Position numbers and translations under genes: made by a program
The notes under the pieces: generated by a model
Databases searched by the model: none
Told to the model about the DNA's origin: nothing
What the model saw: the letters and a program-made list of their open reading frames with translations, nothing else
Shown here: one piece after another, positions 34,477 through 45,128 of the stretch
Layout of the letters: every line of letters starts with the position of its first letter
Numbering within the stretch: position 1 is the stretch's first letter
Assembly: GCA_011799875.1 (NCBI GenBank)
Contig: CM022298.1
Location: 260,827,757-260,891,756, forward strand
Source of the DNA: Thinopyrum elongatum
Taxonomy: Eukaryota; Streptophyta; Magnoliopsida; Poales; Poaceae
Length of the DNA stretch: 64,000 nt
Direction: 5' to 3'

Positions 34477-34481
34477 CCTGG

Positions 34482-35399
34482 GGGAAATGAGAAGGAGTTA
34501 AAGACCATAGTGGGAATGCAAATATCCGAACATGAAGAGAATAAGTATTATGTCACCTCCTTGGGGGGGTTCTCGGCGTCGAGGCCGATGTCCTCCTCCT
34601 CGGCCGGCCAAGTCTTCTGCGGCTTGAACAGCGCCCTCCACAGTTTCTCATGGGTGGTGCTGTAGAAGTACTGCATGGGGCAGGGGACTTAGGGCTTCCA
34701 GGACCACATTGGGGCGGCCCGAAGCTGGCAAGGCAGCAGACTTCGGTGGAGCATGATCTGGACCACGTTGGTCAATGCGGCCCCTGCCTCTATCATGTTG
34801 GTGACACGTTTTTGTAGCGCCTTCACCTCAGAGGTAGACCCCCAGTCAAGGCCTTTTTTGTTCCATGAGGTTAACCTCGTAGGAGGTCCTGATATGAATT
34901 TAGGAGCAACCGCCCAGGTCGCCTCGTGAGGCTCTGTGATGTAGAACCGTTCTTTTTGCCAGATCTTGACCGTGTCTACAAACACGCCCTCCAGCTAGCC
35001 GAGTCAGGTGAGCCTGCTCACCATGGCATCCCCGCAATCCGCATGCTGGTCATCGACGATCTTCGGCTTGACATTAAAAACCTTCAGCCATAGGCCGAAG
35101 TGTGGCTGGACCCGAAGAAAGGCCTCGCAGATGGTGATGAAGGCCGAGATGTGGAGAAAAGAATTCAGAGCCAGGTCATGGAAGTCAAGCCCGTAGTAGA
35201 ACATCAACCCTCGGACGAACGGGTGCAGTGGGAAACCCAGTCCCCGGATAAAGTGGGGAATGAACACCACCCGTTCGCCGAAACGGGGCGTCGGCACGAC
35301 CTGGCCCTCCTCAAGGGCCCGATGAGCGATGTTGGGGGAGAGGAAGCCCTCTCGCTTCAGGTCCTCGATGTCGTTGTTGGTGACACACGAGGCCTCCAC
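34482..35399 (-). pseudogene. T1 antisense gene, N-terminal Transposase_28-like exon
   Basis: From an ATG at 35,399 the minus strand reads DLKREGFLSPN, GERVVFIPHFIRGLGFPLHP, FVRGLMFYYGLDFHDLALNS and FLHISAFITICEAFLRVQPH. These are signature blocks of the plant Transposase_28 ('putative gypsy type transposon') family. TGA at 35,004-35,006, TAG at 34,995-34,997 and TAA at 34,689-34,691 interrupt the frame. The exon ends at a GTGACA donor (34,551-34,556). The intron that follows would end in CCCCCAG, and T3 is inserted exactly there. The biochemical role of this family is unknown. Confidence 0.78.
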
Positions 35400-35537
35400 T
35401 TGCCCTTCGCTCTAGATCCGGCCATTGCTGAACTCGACTTCATGGGAAGTTGGATTGGGGCGCTCGAGCTCTTTAGATTGGGAAATGCTGTGGCGAGAGG
35501 AAAGAAGAAGGCGTACGGGGATAACTATGGTTGGTTT

Positions 35538-35546
35538 CTTTTATAA
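35538..35546 (-). promoter_or_regulatory. TATA box of the T1 antisense gene
   Basis: The minus strand reads TTATAAAAG about 140 bases upstream of the antisense ATG at 35,399. The distance is nearly the same as in T4. Confidence 0.6.
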
Positions 35547-36017
35547 GCAGTTGTAATACCAAGGGTCCTTTGAGTGCTCCGTCGACCTCGCCACTTCCCG
35601 ATATACTCGTGGCGTTATGCGCGAGTGGGATACTGTGAATCATTGATCAAATCCCTTGAAAAACGGAACATGATCTCCACCTCGATGGGACGTGCCGATA
35701 AAGGGGCTGCCTCAAGCCGTGCATTGAGTCCTCATAATGGTTTGATGTTTATGACCGGTTGTGACCCTTCACCAAAAGCTGTCAGCCAAGAATACTGTTC
35801 ACTTTGGAATGGTTGGCCTTCGAGGCTAAGTAAAATTGATAGTTCGGAATCTGGATATGGCCCGGCGCATGGCCGAACTAGATCAAGCACTGTTTAAAGA
35901 CTTAACTGGAGAAGATTATTCCGAGTACTCAGAAGAAAAGGGAACTCGCCTGCAAGCCGGAGTCTACAGTCATGGGAGTTATAGGAAGCCGGTGTTGAAG
36001 GCTAGTTCGGGGGCTAC

Positions 36018-36469
36018 TGAGGGAGTCCTGGACTAAGGGGTCTTCGGGTGGCCGGCCTATCTCTCATGGGCCGGACTGTTGGGCCGCATTGTGTCCGGAC
36101 CGAAGACCTTTTGTGCCTTGGTGTGTGCTGCAAGTCAAGATGGAAGATCCGGCGTTCCCTTGATGTAATCGACTATATGTAAACTCTAGTACCCCTGGTG
36201 TGTATATAAACCAGAGGGTTTAGTCCATAGAGGCTAGAAGAACAATTCTCATCCTACTAGTTAGGGTTTAGTTCATCTGATCTCGTGGTAAATCTACTTT
36301 GTAATCCCCATATACACAAGCAATATAATCAAGCAGGATGTAGGGTTTTACCTCTTAGAGAGGGCCCAAACCTGGGTAAATATCATGTCTCATGTCTACT
36401 GTTCCCCATCGATCCAAGATCCACAGTTCGGGACCCCCTACCCGAGATCCGCCGGTTTTGACACCGACA
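36018..36469 (+). repeat. T1 right (3') LTR
   Basis: This 452-bp LTR starts TGAGGGAGTCCTGG right after the polypurine tract GTTCGGGGGCTAC (36,005-36,017) and ends TTTTGACACCGACA. TATATAAA is at 36,203-36,210. It is the intact reference for the truncated left LTR. Confidence 0.88.
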
Positions 36470-38073
36470 GCGACAACCACCGACCGAGTACGCCGACAGG
36501 ACGACGACCTACGACGCATGGGCTACTCCCAGCAGCGTGTTGGAGATGTCTCCCGGCCCACACAGAACGGTAGCAAAGGCAATGCGCATCGGAGACGCGG
36601 CGGTGGACATCGGTCGACGCGCGGCAGCGCGGTCCTCGGCCCGAGCGGAGGCAGCCCACGAGGCACAAGACGCGACGGCGCAACCACAGGTCTGCCTGCA
36701 GCCCCGCATGCACAGCGGCAACGGTTACCAATGGCCACAGGCGCAACGCAGACATGAGATAAGACATTGGGGAATCTTATCCCTTTGGCTATTGTTTGAT
36801 TTAGTCCTTAGACCTCATCCTAACTACTTATAAATCCCTATAAATTGGAGACAGACCCTTTGGGTAATTATATTATGCAGATTAGACCCTAGTACTGTTC
36901 TACATTTTAGGCCATCAGGCTTAATACTACTTGAACACAAGCCCTTAGGCTCATTGCTACTACAGATTATGGTTGAGTCCCAAGGCATTGAGTTATATTA
37001 TTAGCTGCGTCGATCATTCCATCTGGAATGGACCACAAGATATTAGCATTCTTTATAGTAAGTGTAACAACTATGCTTTGCAATTGATTTTTTTTCCTCT
37101 TCTAAATCTTGACGTAAATTCAAAACAAGGATTACGTAGTGTCATACTAATATGACAACATCCAAATTTATTTGTGAATCACAAGGTATTGATGGCATCT
37201 ACTACACAATTCACAGATTATCCATCACTAGTGTGAGGTCTACATCTTGTCATTTTGACAACATGACTACCTTCAATGTGCTCTTCCAAATATTAACGTG
37301 ACTACCCAAAATTTATTTGTGAATCGCAAGGTATTGGTGGCATCTACTACAAAATAATGCAGATTATCCACCACTGCTATGAGGTCTACATCATGTGATC
37401 ATGACATATGACTACCTTCAAAGTAATTTTCTTAGATAGCATAACATAAGGTAATAGTGATATGAACATCTATTGACAAAAGTCAGACTATGTTTTCTAT
37501 TACTATGAGATCTACACCATATTGGTGATTATCTTCAAAGTGTTATCCTATATAAATTGAGGTCTACACATATGGTTATAAAAGCATCACCTATTCTAAA
37601 AATTTGCTCCTCTTAAGAAATTGTTGTTGTTCACTTAAATATTTAACTTTCATATTAAATATTATTCTTGTGCACTCGCTATATGCCGAAATGGTATTTA
37701 TGTGCTAATATCAATTATTCAAGCCTCACTTTGCTTGAATATGTCATATAAAACTATGCAACTATTTGCATATACTGGTGATTACCTTCCATTACATTGG
37801 TAAAATACATGGCAGTGGAGCCCATGTCACTATTTTTACTTATTGTGTCGCCTATCCATCAGGATGGATACAATAATTTATAGCAACAAATGAGTGTCTC
37901 AAACACTACTACAAGATCCACATCACATTTTTGGTTGTTATTTTTATAGTGACTAACCAATGTTAAAATTACAAAGTCCATGTTTTGGTCATGATTCTAA
38001 AGCCACACCTTTTCCTCAAGAAAGATGCCCAAAACATTAGCAATGATTTCATCATATGCACTATATTGAAGGT
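36470..38073 (+). mobile_element. Copia E, 5' leader segment
   Basis: The first 290 or so bases are GC-rich and the rest AT-rich. From about 37,165 the sequence (GAATCACAAGGTATTG...CAGATTATCCATCACTA...TTTTGTCATTTTGACA-like) parallels 52,240-52,400 of Copia D, so this is the leader before gag. It contains a 145-bp tandem duplication (37,167-37,446). No open frame with domain content is present. It ends at the AAGGT target of element C (38,069-38,073). Confidence 0.65.
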
Positions 38074-39623
38074 TGATACATCTCCAACGTATCTATAATT
38101 TTTTATTGTTCCATGCTAGTATAGTATCAATCTTGGATGTTTTATATACACATACAAGCAATTACATATCATTTTTTGGGGATTAACCTGTTAACTTAGT
38201 GCCCATTGTGAGTTGTTGTTTTTGGTTTTTCAGAATATCAATACCAAACGAAGTCCAAATGCCACGAAACTTTTTGGAGATTTTTTTCTGGACACAAGAG
38301 ACCCTGGAAGCTTGGGGAGGGGACGGGAAGATGGAGCGGTGGCCCACGAGGCACCAGGGCGCGCCCATGGGGTAGGGCGCACCCTGGTGGCTTATGGGGC
38401 CCATGTAGCTCCGTTTGACCTAACCCCACCTCTATAAATTCTCTAAAATCGGAAAACCAACAAAGCAGTCCACAAAATACTTTTTTCACCGCCTCAAGTT
38501 CTTGTTCTCGAGAGATCCCATCTGGAGGCCTTTTCCGGCACTCTGTCGGAGGGGGATTTGATCACGGAGGGGCTCTACATCATCCTTGCTGCCCTTCCGA
38601 TGATGCGTGAGTAGTTTACCACAGACCTACGGGTCCATAGTTAGTAGCTAGATGGCTTCTTCTCTCTATTTGATCTTCAATACAATGTTCTACTCGATGT
38701 TCTTGGAGTTCTATCCGATGTAATCGCTTTTTGCGGTGTGTTTGTTGGGATCTGATGAATTGTGAGTTTATGATCAGGTCTATCCATGAATATTATTTGA
38801 GTTTTCTCTAAACTCTTTTATGCATGATTACTATAGCTTCGTATTTCACTCTAAACTATTGATTTAGTTTGGCCAACTAGATTGATTTTTCTTGCAATGG
38901 GAGAGGTGCTTTGTAATGGGTTTGATCTTGCGGTGCTCAATCCCAGTGACAGAAGGGGACATGACACGCATTGTATCATTGCTATTAAGGGTAAAAAGAT
39001 GGGGTTTATTCATACATGAGTTTGTCTTGTCTCCATCATGTCATCTTGCTTAAGGCGTTACTCCGTTCTTTATGAACTTAATACTCTAGATGCATGCTGG
39101 ATAGCGGGCGATGTGTGGAGTAATAGTAGTAGATGCAGGCAGGAGTCGGTCTACTTGTCTAGGATTTAATGCCTATATATGATCATTGCCTTGGATATCG
39201 TCATAATTATTTGCTTTTCTATCAATTGCCCAACAGTAATTTGTTTACCCACCGTATGCTATTTTCAAGAGAGAAGCCCCTAGTGAAAACTATGGCCCCC
39301 GGGTCTATCTTTTATCATATATTAAACCAAAAATACCTTTCTACATTTTTACTTTATTTATTTTATTTTGTATTTTTGTCTGATCTATCTATCAAACACC
39401 ATACAATTTAATCTTGCTCGTAACCGTCGAGGGATTGACAACCCCTTGTTCGCGTTGGGTTGTAAGGATTTGTTGTTTGTGTGTAGGTGCTACTAACGAG
39501 GTGTTGCTTGGTTCTCCTACTGGATTGATAACCTTGGTTCTTAACTGAGGGAAATACTTATCTCTACTGTACTGCATCATCATCTCCTCTTCGGAGAAAT
39601 CCCAACGTAGTTCACAAGTAGGA
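38074..39623 (+). repeat. C left (5') LTR
   Basis: It begins TGATACATCTCCAACGTATC and ends CACAAGTAGGA; the normal CA end is mutated. TATAAAT at 38,433-38,439 is the likely core promoter. Confidence 0.9.
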
Positions 39624-39634
39624 GGATGAATTTC

Positions 39635-39647
39635 TAGCGCCGTTGCC
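39635..39647 (+). other. C primer-binding site
   Basis: TAGCGCCGTTGCC lies 11 bases after the LTR. It is the tRNA-Asp-type TGGCGCCGTTGCC with its second base changed from G to A. Confidence 0.75.
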
Positions 39648-39876
39648 AGGGAGACATCATCAACATCTATCAAGTACCTATGCATAAACTTTCATCTCCT
39701 TGCATTTATTTTATTTGCCTTTGCCTCTCGTTTTCATCTCCCCCACTTCTAAAAAGTTTTTACAAAAAAAATTACAAAAAAATATTTTTGTTTGCCTTTT
39801 TGCTTGTTTGCTTACTTTTATCGTCTTCATGTCATGACTCAAAAACAGAAAAATAAACAAGAAAATAAAGATAACT

Positions 39877-41214
39877 ATGGATCCACTTAAAGTTTTCTAC
39901 TTGGATCATCTTCGATCCATTTGTGCTCGTGCTGAAACCCCAACTAGTTTAGTTGATGGAAAATATTTAGATGAGCATCCTCATTTTGTGCGTCACTGTT
40001 TGTCTCAAAAAGGGAGACTCTTATGGAATCAAATAAATTGTTTGCTATGCTATGCTTGGAATCTATGCAAAATTTATGATTTTACTTGTTGCTCGGAGAA
40101 CCCTAAAAAACACCTTCCCTACCTATGTGAGTTTAATGATAATGAAATCTTATCTTCTTATGCCAAAGGTGCTTATAATTACTATGATATTGAACAAATC
40201 GAAGAATTTATTGCTTTTAAGAGTGCTTATGCAGTTGCTTCTTTGGTTGAAAAGTATGATATTACTCTCTACAAAACTAAAAAATTTGACATACTTAAAT
40301 ATTGCTATGAAAACTATGCTCCTAATGCCTATGTTAGTGAATTTATTGAGAGAATGTCTGCTGCTTTGGAAGAGAATAGCGAGATGCATGAATCTATAGA
40401 TAATTATGATTCCGTTGATTCGATTGAAATATCCCCTCTTGATGAACGAGATGCTAACTATTCTTATGGCCATGATGACAATATTAATGATGATTATGGT
40501 GATGAACTTGCTATAGTTCCTTATGTTAAAAATGAAATTATTGCTATTGCACCCACACTTGATAGCTCCTTGAATGAAAAGCATGATTGCAATGATGTTA
40601 TTATAAATTCTATTAATGTCAACTATGTTAATGATATGCAAAGCCACAAGCTTGGGGATGATGATTTTGTTATGTTCACTACTTATTGCAATGATCATGA
40701 TTGGGGTGATAATGATTCTTATGATCTTGAAAATTTATTTAAACCTCATGATGAATGTGTTTGTGATAATATTGAAAGTGGGTTTGGAAGAGCGTCAACT
40801 TTAGTTAAAAATAATCCCACATATTTGGAGAGTATTCAATCTTATGATTTTTTTGATAAAAGTGGGTTTGGAGAGGTCATGACTTTAGTTGATGTTAATC
40901 CCACTATCTTGGAAGACTATAAACTTTTATGCATGTGGACCATGAAGAGAAAATTTTATATGATATTTATATTGTTGAATTTGATTATGATATTACATGT
41001 AATTATTATGAGAGGAAAATGTGGCTGTAGAATTTTTCATGTTACTAAATTACCTCTCGTTATGTTGAGATTGTCAATGTTTTATTACTCTCCTTTGCAT
41101 ATGCTAGATATTTCTTATCTTGATAATTTTCTTGCTATAAAATTCCTATGCATAGGAAGTATGTTATACTTAAATTTGTTTGTCGCATGTCTTATGATGC
41201 TCTCTTTGTGCTAA
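39877..41214 (+). CDS. Long ORF of unknown function in Sabrina-like element C
   Basis: An uninterrupted 445-codon frame opens at ATG 39,877. The first 190 or so residues look like a folded domain (VFYLDHLRSICARAET, HPHFVRHCLSQKGRLLW, HLPYLCEFNDNEILSSY, FIAFKSAYAVASLVEKY). The middle is acidic and Asp/Asn/Tyr-rich with a repeated SGFGxxxTLV motif (about residues 305-350). The last 90 residues become very hydrophobic (MIFILLNLIMILHVIIM), which may be a membrane segment or, more likely, a frameshifted tail. There are no gag, protease or RT motifs. I recognise it only as a repeat-borne ORF common in Triticeae. Confidence 0.65.
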   Translation: MDPLKVFYLDHLRSICARAETPTSLVDGKYLDEHPHFVRHCLSQKGRLLWNQINCLLCYAWNLCKIYDFTCCSENPKKHLPYLCEFNDNEILSSYAKGAYNYYDIEQIEEFIAFKSAYAVASLVEKYDITLYKTKKFDILKYCYENYAPNAYVSEFIERMSAALEENSEMHESIDNYDSVDSIEISPLDERDANYSYGHDDNINDDYGDELAIVPYVKNEIIAIAPTLDSSLNEKHDCNDVIINSINVNYVNDMQSHKLGDDDFVMFTTYCNDHDWGDNDSYDLENLFKPHDECVCDNIESGFGRASTLVKNNPTYLESIQSYDFFDKSGFGEVMTLVDVNPTILEDYKLLCMWTMKRKFYMIFILLNLIMILHVIIMRGKCGCRIFHVTKLPLVMLRLSMFYYSPLHMLDISYLDNFLAIKFLCIGSMLYLNLFVACLMMLSLC

Positions 41215-43577
41215 AATTATTATCTTTCATGTGAGCATCAATAAAATCTCAAGCCTATCTTGATGGCTATAAAGAAAGAGCTTGTTGGGAGACAACCCAA
41301 TGTTTATTTTTCTGTTTTCTTGTGTACACACAATTATGCTACTGTTATAATTGTGTTTTTATATTTAATTTAGTGTTTGTGCCAAGTAAAGCCTTTGGGA
41401 TGATTTGGATGATAGTTGTGCTGATTCTATGCAAAAATAGAAACTTTTGTGTCCAGTAGCAAAATTGTTAAAATTTTCTGGAGCGTGGAAAACTTCTGAA
41501 TGTTTTACACATGATTGATATACAAATTGCCTATGTTTTCCTAAGTTTTCAGAATTTTTAGAGTTACAGAAGTATAGTCAATATTCAGATTGCTATAGAC
41601 TGTTCTGTTTTTGACAGATTCTGCTTTTGATGCATCATTTTGCTTGTTTTGATGAAACTATGGATTGTATTGGGGGGTATAAGCCATGGAGAAGTTAGTA
41701 TACAATAGGTATAATGCAAAAATAAAATATGAATGGGTTTGCAACAACACTTAAAGTAGTGATTTGTTTTATTATACTAACGGATCTCACGAGGGTTTTG
41801 TCAAGTTTTGTGTGATTGAAGTTTTCAAGTTTTGGGTGAGATCACAATGGATGAACGAATAAGGAGTGGCAAGAGCCTAAGCTTAGGGATGCCTGAGGCA
41901 CCCCAAGGTAATATTCAAGGACTCCCAAGAAACTAAGCTTGGGGATGCCCCGGAAGGCATCCCCTCTTTCTTCTACCAACTATCGGTATTTTTACTCGGA
42001 GCTATATTTTTGTTGGTCACATGATATGAGTTTTGCTTGGAGTGTCGTGTATTATATGAGTCTTTGCTTTGTTTGGTTTTTAGTTTGTCACAATCATCTT
42101 TGTTGGACACCCCTATTTGAGAGAGCCACACATTTATCATGATTTGTTAGAATACTCTATGTGCTTCACTTAAATCTTTTGAGCTAGGCAGTTGCACTAG
42201 TGCTTCACTTATATCGTTTTGAGCACGGCGGTGATTAAATTTTGAAGAAATATTTGCACTCTCATGCTTCACTTATATCTTTTTGAGAGTTGATAATAGT
42301 AATGGTAATTTGCACAAGATATGAATTTGGTCCCAAAGTGATGAATATCCAAGAGGGATATAATAAAATCTTTCATGAAAAGATCATTGGATATGATAAG
42401 TTTGGTTCCTTGCAATAGTTTTGCGCTATGAAGATGGTAATATGTGAGTCATGTTAGTGGGTAATTGTGCTTTAGTAAGAATATTGGTGTTAAGGTTTGT
42501 GATTCCCTATGCATGCACGTAAAGTCAATAGTTATGCAACGAAGTTATATCCTACTTATGGTGCATTATTCAGTGTTAGTTATGTTCAATGCATGTTTAT
42601 GACCGTTTTTGTTTTTTGGTTGGTCGCTTCTCAATCTATTTGCGAGCCTTCATTTGTACTAAGCAGGAATGCTGCTTGTGCATCCAAATTCTTAAACCCA
42701 AAGTTGTGCCAAATGAGTCCACCATACCTACCTATATGCGGTATTTCCATGCCATTCTAAGTAAATTTGCATGTGCCAACTATAATTTTTCTAAATATTT
42801 TTTCATTTTGTGTGCTCGTACCGCTCATGAAGAAGCAGGGGGTGGCCAATATTTTCCATGCTAGGTGGGTTATTCTCATGATGAGTGTTTATTCACTTGT
42901 CATTGCACGAGAGTGGCAGGTAATAGGGATGCCCAGTCCCGAAATGAAAAAATTTAATATGATGATAATAATAAATTCCTTGAAAAGTGTTGGTATGGAA
43001 GGCACCCATGGATACGGCTAGCCATGTCTTGTGAAAGAATGGTGGAAAGTAAATAAACTTTATTTTCTGTTTGGGAACCGCCTATAATGTGTCTAGCATG
43101 GAAGATATTGGGAATTCTCGGTCGTTTTCGTTGACAGCAAAAGCATGCCTCTCAAAATAATTTTATATCTCTAATTTAAGCCTTGAGCTCTGGCACCTCT
43201 GCAAATCTCTGCTTCCCTCTGCGAAGGACCTATCTATTTACTTTTATGCAATTTTTTTTTGATTTTGGGTCTCCATCTTCTCTTACAAAGCACCAATTAG
43301 AGTACACTATTGTCATACTTGTGCATTGGGTGTAGCTAATGTTGAGTGTGTTTCATGAATGGATCAATGATTGAGCATAATGGGCTAGGGATAACTTTCT
43401 TTAGCGTCGATATTTTGAAAGACATGGTTGCTTGTTAGTATGCTTGAGTATTTATGTCTTCATGTCAAATTATAGACTATTGCTTTGAATCATTCAAGTC
43501 CAAATGTCCATGCTACAAAAAGAAAAGGTTATATGATGAATATGATAGGACGAGTAGGAATTAAGCTTGGGGATGCT
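41215..43577 (+). other. C non-coding interior
   Basis: AT-rich sequence without pol coding potential. It contains a perfect hairpin at 41,941-41,964 and three copies of an AAGCTT(A/G)GGGATGC motif (41,879, 41,935, 43,564), the last serving as polypurine tract directly before the right LTR. Confidence 0.6.
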
Positions 43578-45128
43578 TGATACGTGTCCAATGTATCTAT
43601 AATTTTTTATTGTTCCATGCTATTATGGTATGAATCTTGGATGTTTTATATACACTTACAAGCAATTGTATATCATTTTTTGGGACTAACCTATTAACTT
43701 AGTGCCCAGTGCCAGTTGATGTTTTTTGTCTATTTTTGGTTTTTTAGAATACCAGTACCAAACGAAATCCAAATGCCACGAAACTTTTTGGAGATTTTTT
43801 CTGGACATAAGAGACCATGGAAGCTTCGGGAGAGGACGAGAAGATGGAGCAGTGGACCACGAGGCACCAGGGCGCGCCCAGGGGGTAGGGCACGCCCTGG
43901 TGGCTTGTGGGGCCTACGTAGCTCTGTTTGACCTAACTCCGCCTCTATAAATTCTCTAAAATCGGGAAATCAACAGAGGAGTCCATGAAATACTTTTTCC
44001 GCCCCCGCAAGTTCCTGTTCTTGAGAGATCCCATCTGGAGGCCTTTTCCGGCACTCTGCCGGAGGGGGATTCGATCATGGAGGGGCTCTACATCATCCTT
44101 ACTGCCCTTCCGATGATGTGTGAGTAGTTTACCACAGACCTACGGGTCCATATTTAGTAGCTAGATGGCTTCTTCTCTCTATTTGATCTTCAATACAATG
44201 TTCTCCTTGATGTTCTTGGAGTTCTATCCGATGTAATCACTTTTTGCGGTGTGTTTGTTGGGATCCGATGAATTGTGGGTTTATGATCAGATCTATCCAT
44301 GAATATTATTTGAGTTTTGTCTGAACTCTTTTATTCATGATTACTATAGCTTCGTATTTCTCTTCGATCTATTGATTTGGTTTGGCCAACTAGATTGATT
44401 TTTCTTGCAATGGGAGAGGTGCTTTGTAATGGGTTCGATCTTGCGGTGCTCAATCCCAGTGACAGAAGGGGACATGACACACATTGTATCGTTGCTATTA
44501 AGGGTAAAAAGATGGGGTTTATTCATACGTGAGTTTATCTTGTCTCCATCATGTCATCTTGCTTAAGGCGTTACTCCGTTCTTTATGAAATTAATACTCT
44601 AGATGCATGCTGGATAGCGGTCGATGTGTGGAGTAATAGTAGTAGATGCAGGCAGGAGTCGATCTACTTGTCTCGGACGTGATGCCTATACATGATCATT
44701 GCCTTGGATATCATCATAATTATTTGCTTTTCTATCAATTGCCCGACAGTATTTTGTTTACCCATGGTATGCTATTTTCAAGAGAGAAGCTTCTAGTGAA
44801 AACTATGGCCCCGGGTCTATCTTTTATCATATATTAAAACCAAAAATACATTGCTGCATTTTTACTTTATTTATTTTATTTTGTATTTTTGTCTAATCTA
44901 TCAAACACCATACACTTTAATCTTGCTCGTAACCGTCGAGGGATTGACAACCCCTTGTTCGTGTTGGGTTGCAAGGATTTGTTGTTTGTATGCAGGTACT
45001 GTTAATGAGGTGTTGCTTGGTTCGCCTACTGGATTGATAACCTTGGTTCTTAACTGAGGGACTTATCTCTACTGTACTACATCATCCTCTCCTCTTCGGG
45101 GAAATCCCAACGCAGTTCACAAGTAGTA
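43578..45128 (+). repeat. C right (3') LTR
   Basis: It begins TGATACGTGTCCAATG and ends CACAAGTAGTA; the terminal CA has become TA. TATAAAT is at 43,946-43,952. It is the partner of 38,074-39,623. Confidence 0.9.

Larger units (their letters stand above)
11316..36469 (+). mobile_element. T1: non-autonomous Tat-type LTR retrotransposon carrying three later insertions
   Basis: The left LTR (11,316-11,664, its first 100 or so bases cut off by the Athila insertion) and right LTR (36,018-36,469) end in the same CCGGTTTTGACAxCGACA block. Between them in plus orientation are gag and protease only; RT, RNase H and integrase are absent. A long antisense gene then occupies the 3' half, split by T2 (15,548-22,432) and T3 (24,092-34,476). 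The right LTR starts TGAGGGAGTCCTGG after GTTCGGGGGCTAC. The sequence after 36,469 belongs to Copia E, so T1 inserted into E. The left duplication is outside the window. Confidence 0.85.
38074..45128 (+). mobile_element. C: Sabrina-like non-autonomous LTR retrotransposon in Copia E
   Basis: LTRs of 1,550 and 1,551 bp (38,074-39,623; 43,578-45,128) are flanked by a perfect AAGGT duplication (38,069-38,073; 45,129-45,133). A tRNA-Asp-type primer site follows the left LTR and the purine-rich TTAAGCTTGGGGATGCT precedes the right one. The interior has one long ORF of unknown function (39,877-41,214) and no gag or pol, as in Triticeae Sabrina-type elements. Family assignment rests on remembered LTR sequence. 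Confidence 0.88.

Noticed and set aside
36470..36769. GC-rich frames right of T1 as a separate gene
   Set aside because: They sit where the Copia E leader is expected, frames overlap on both strands, and no motif is visible.
37167..37446. CRISPR-like repeat
   Set aside because: Only two long head-to-tail copies in a plant retrotransposon leader, with no short repeat-spacer pattern.
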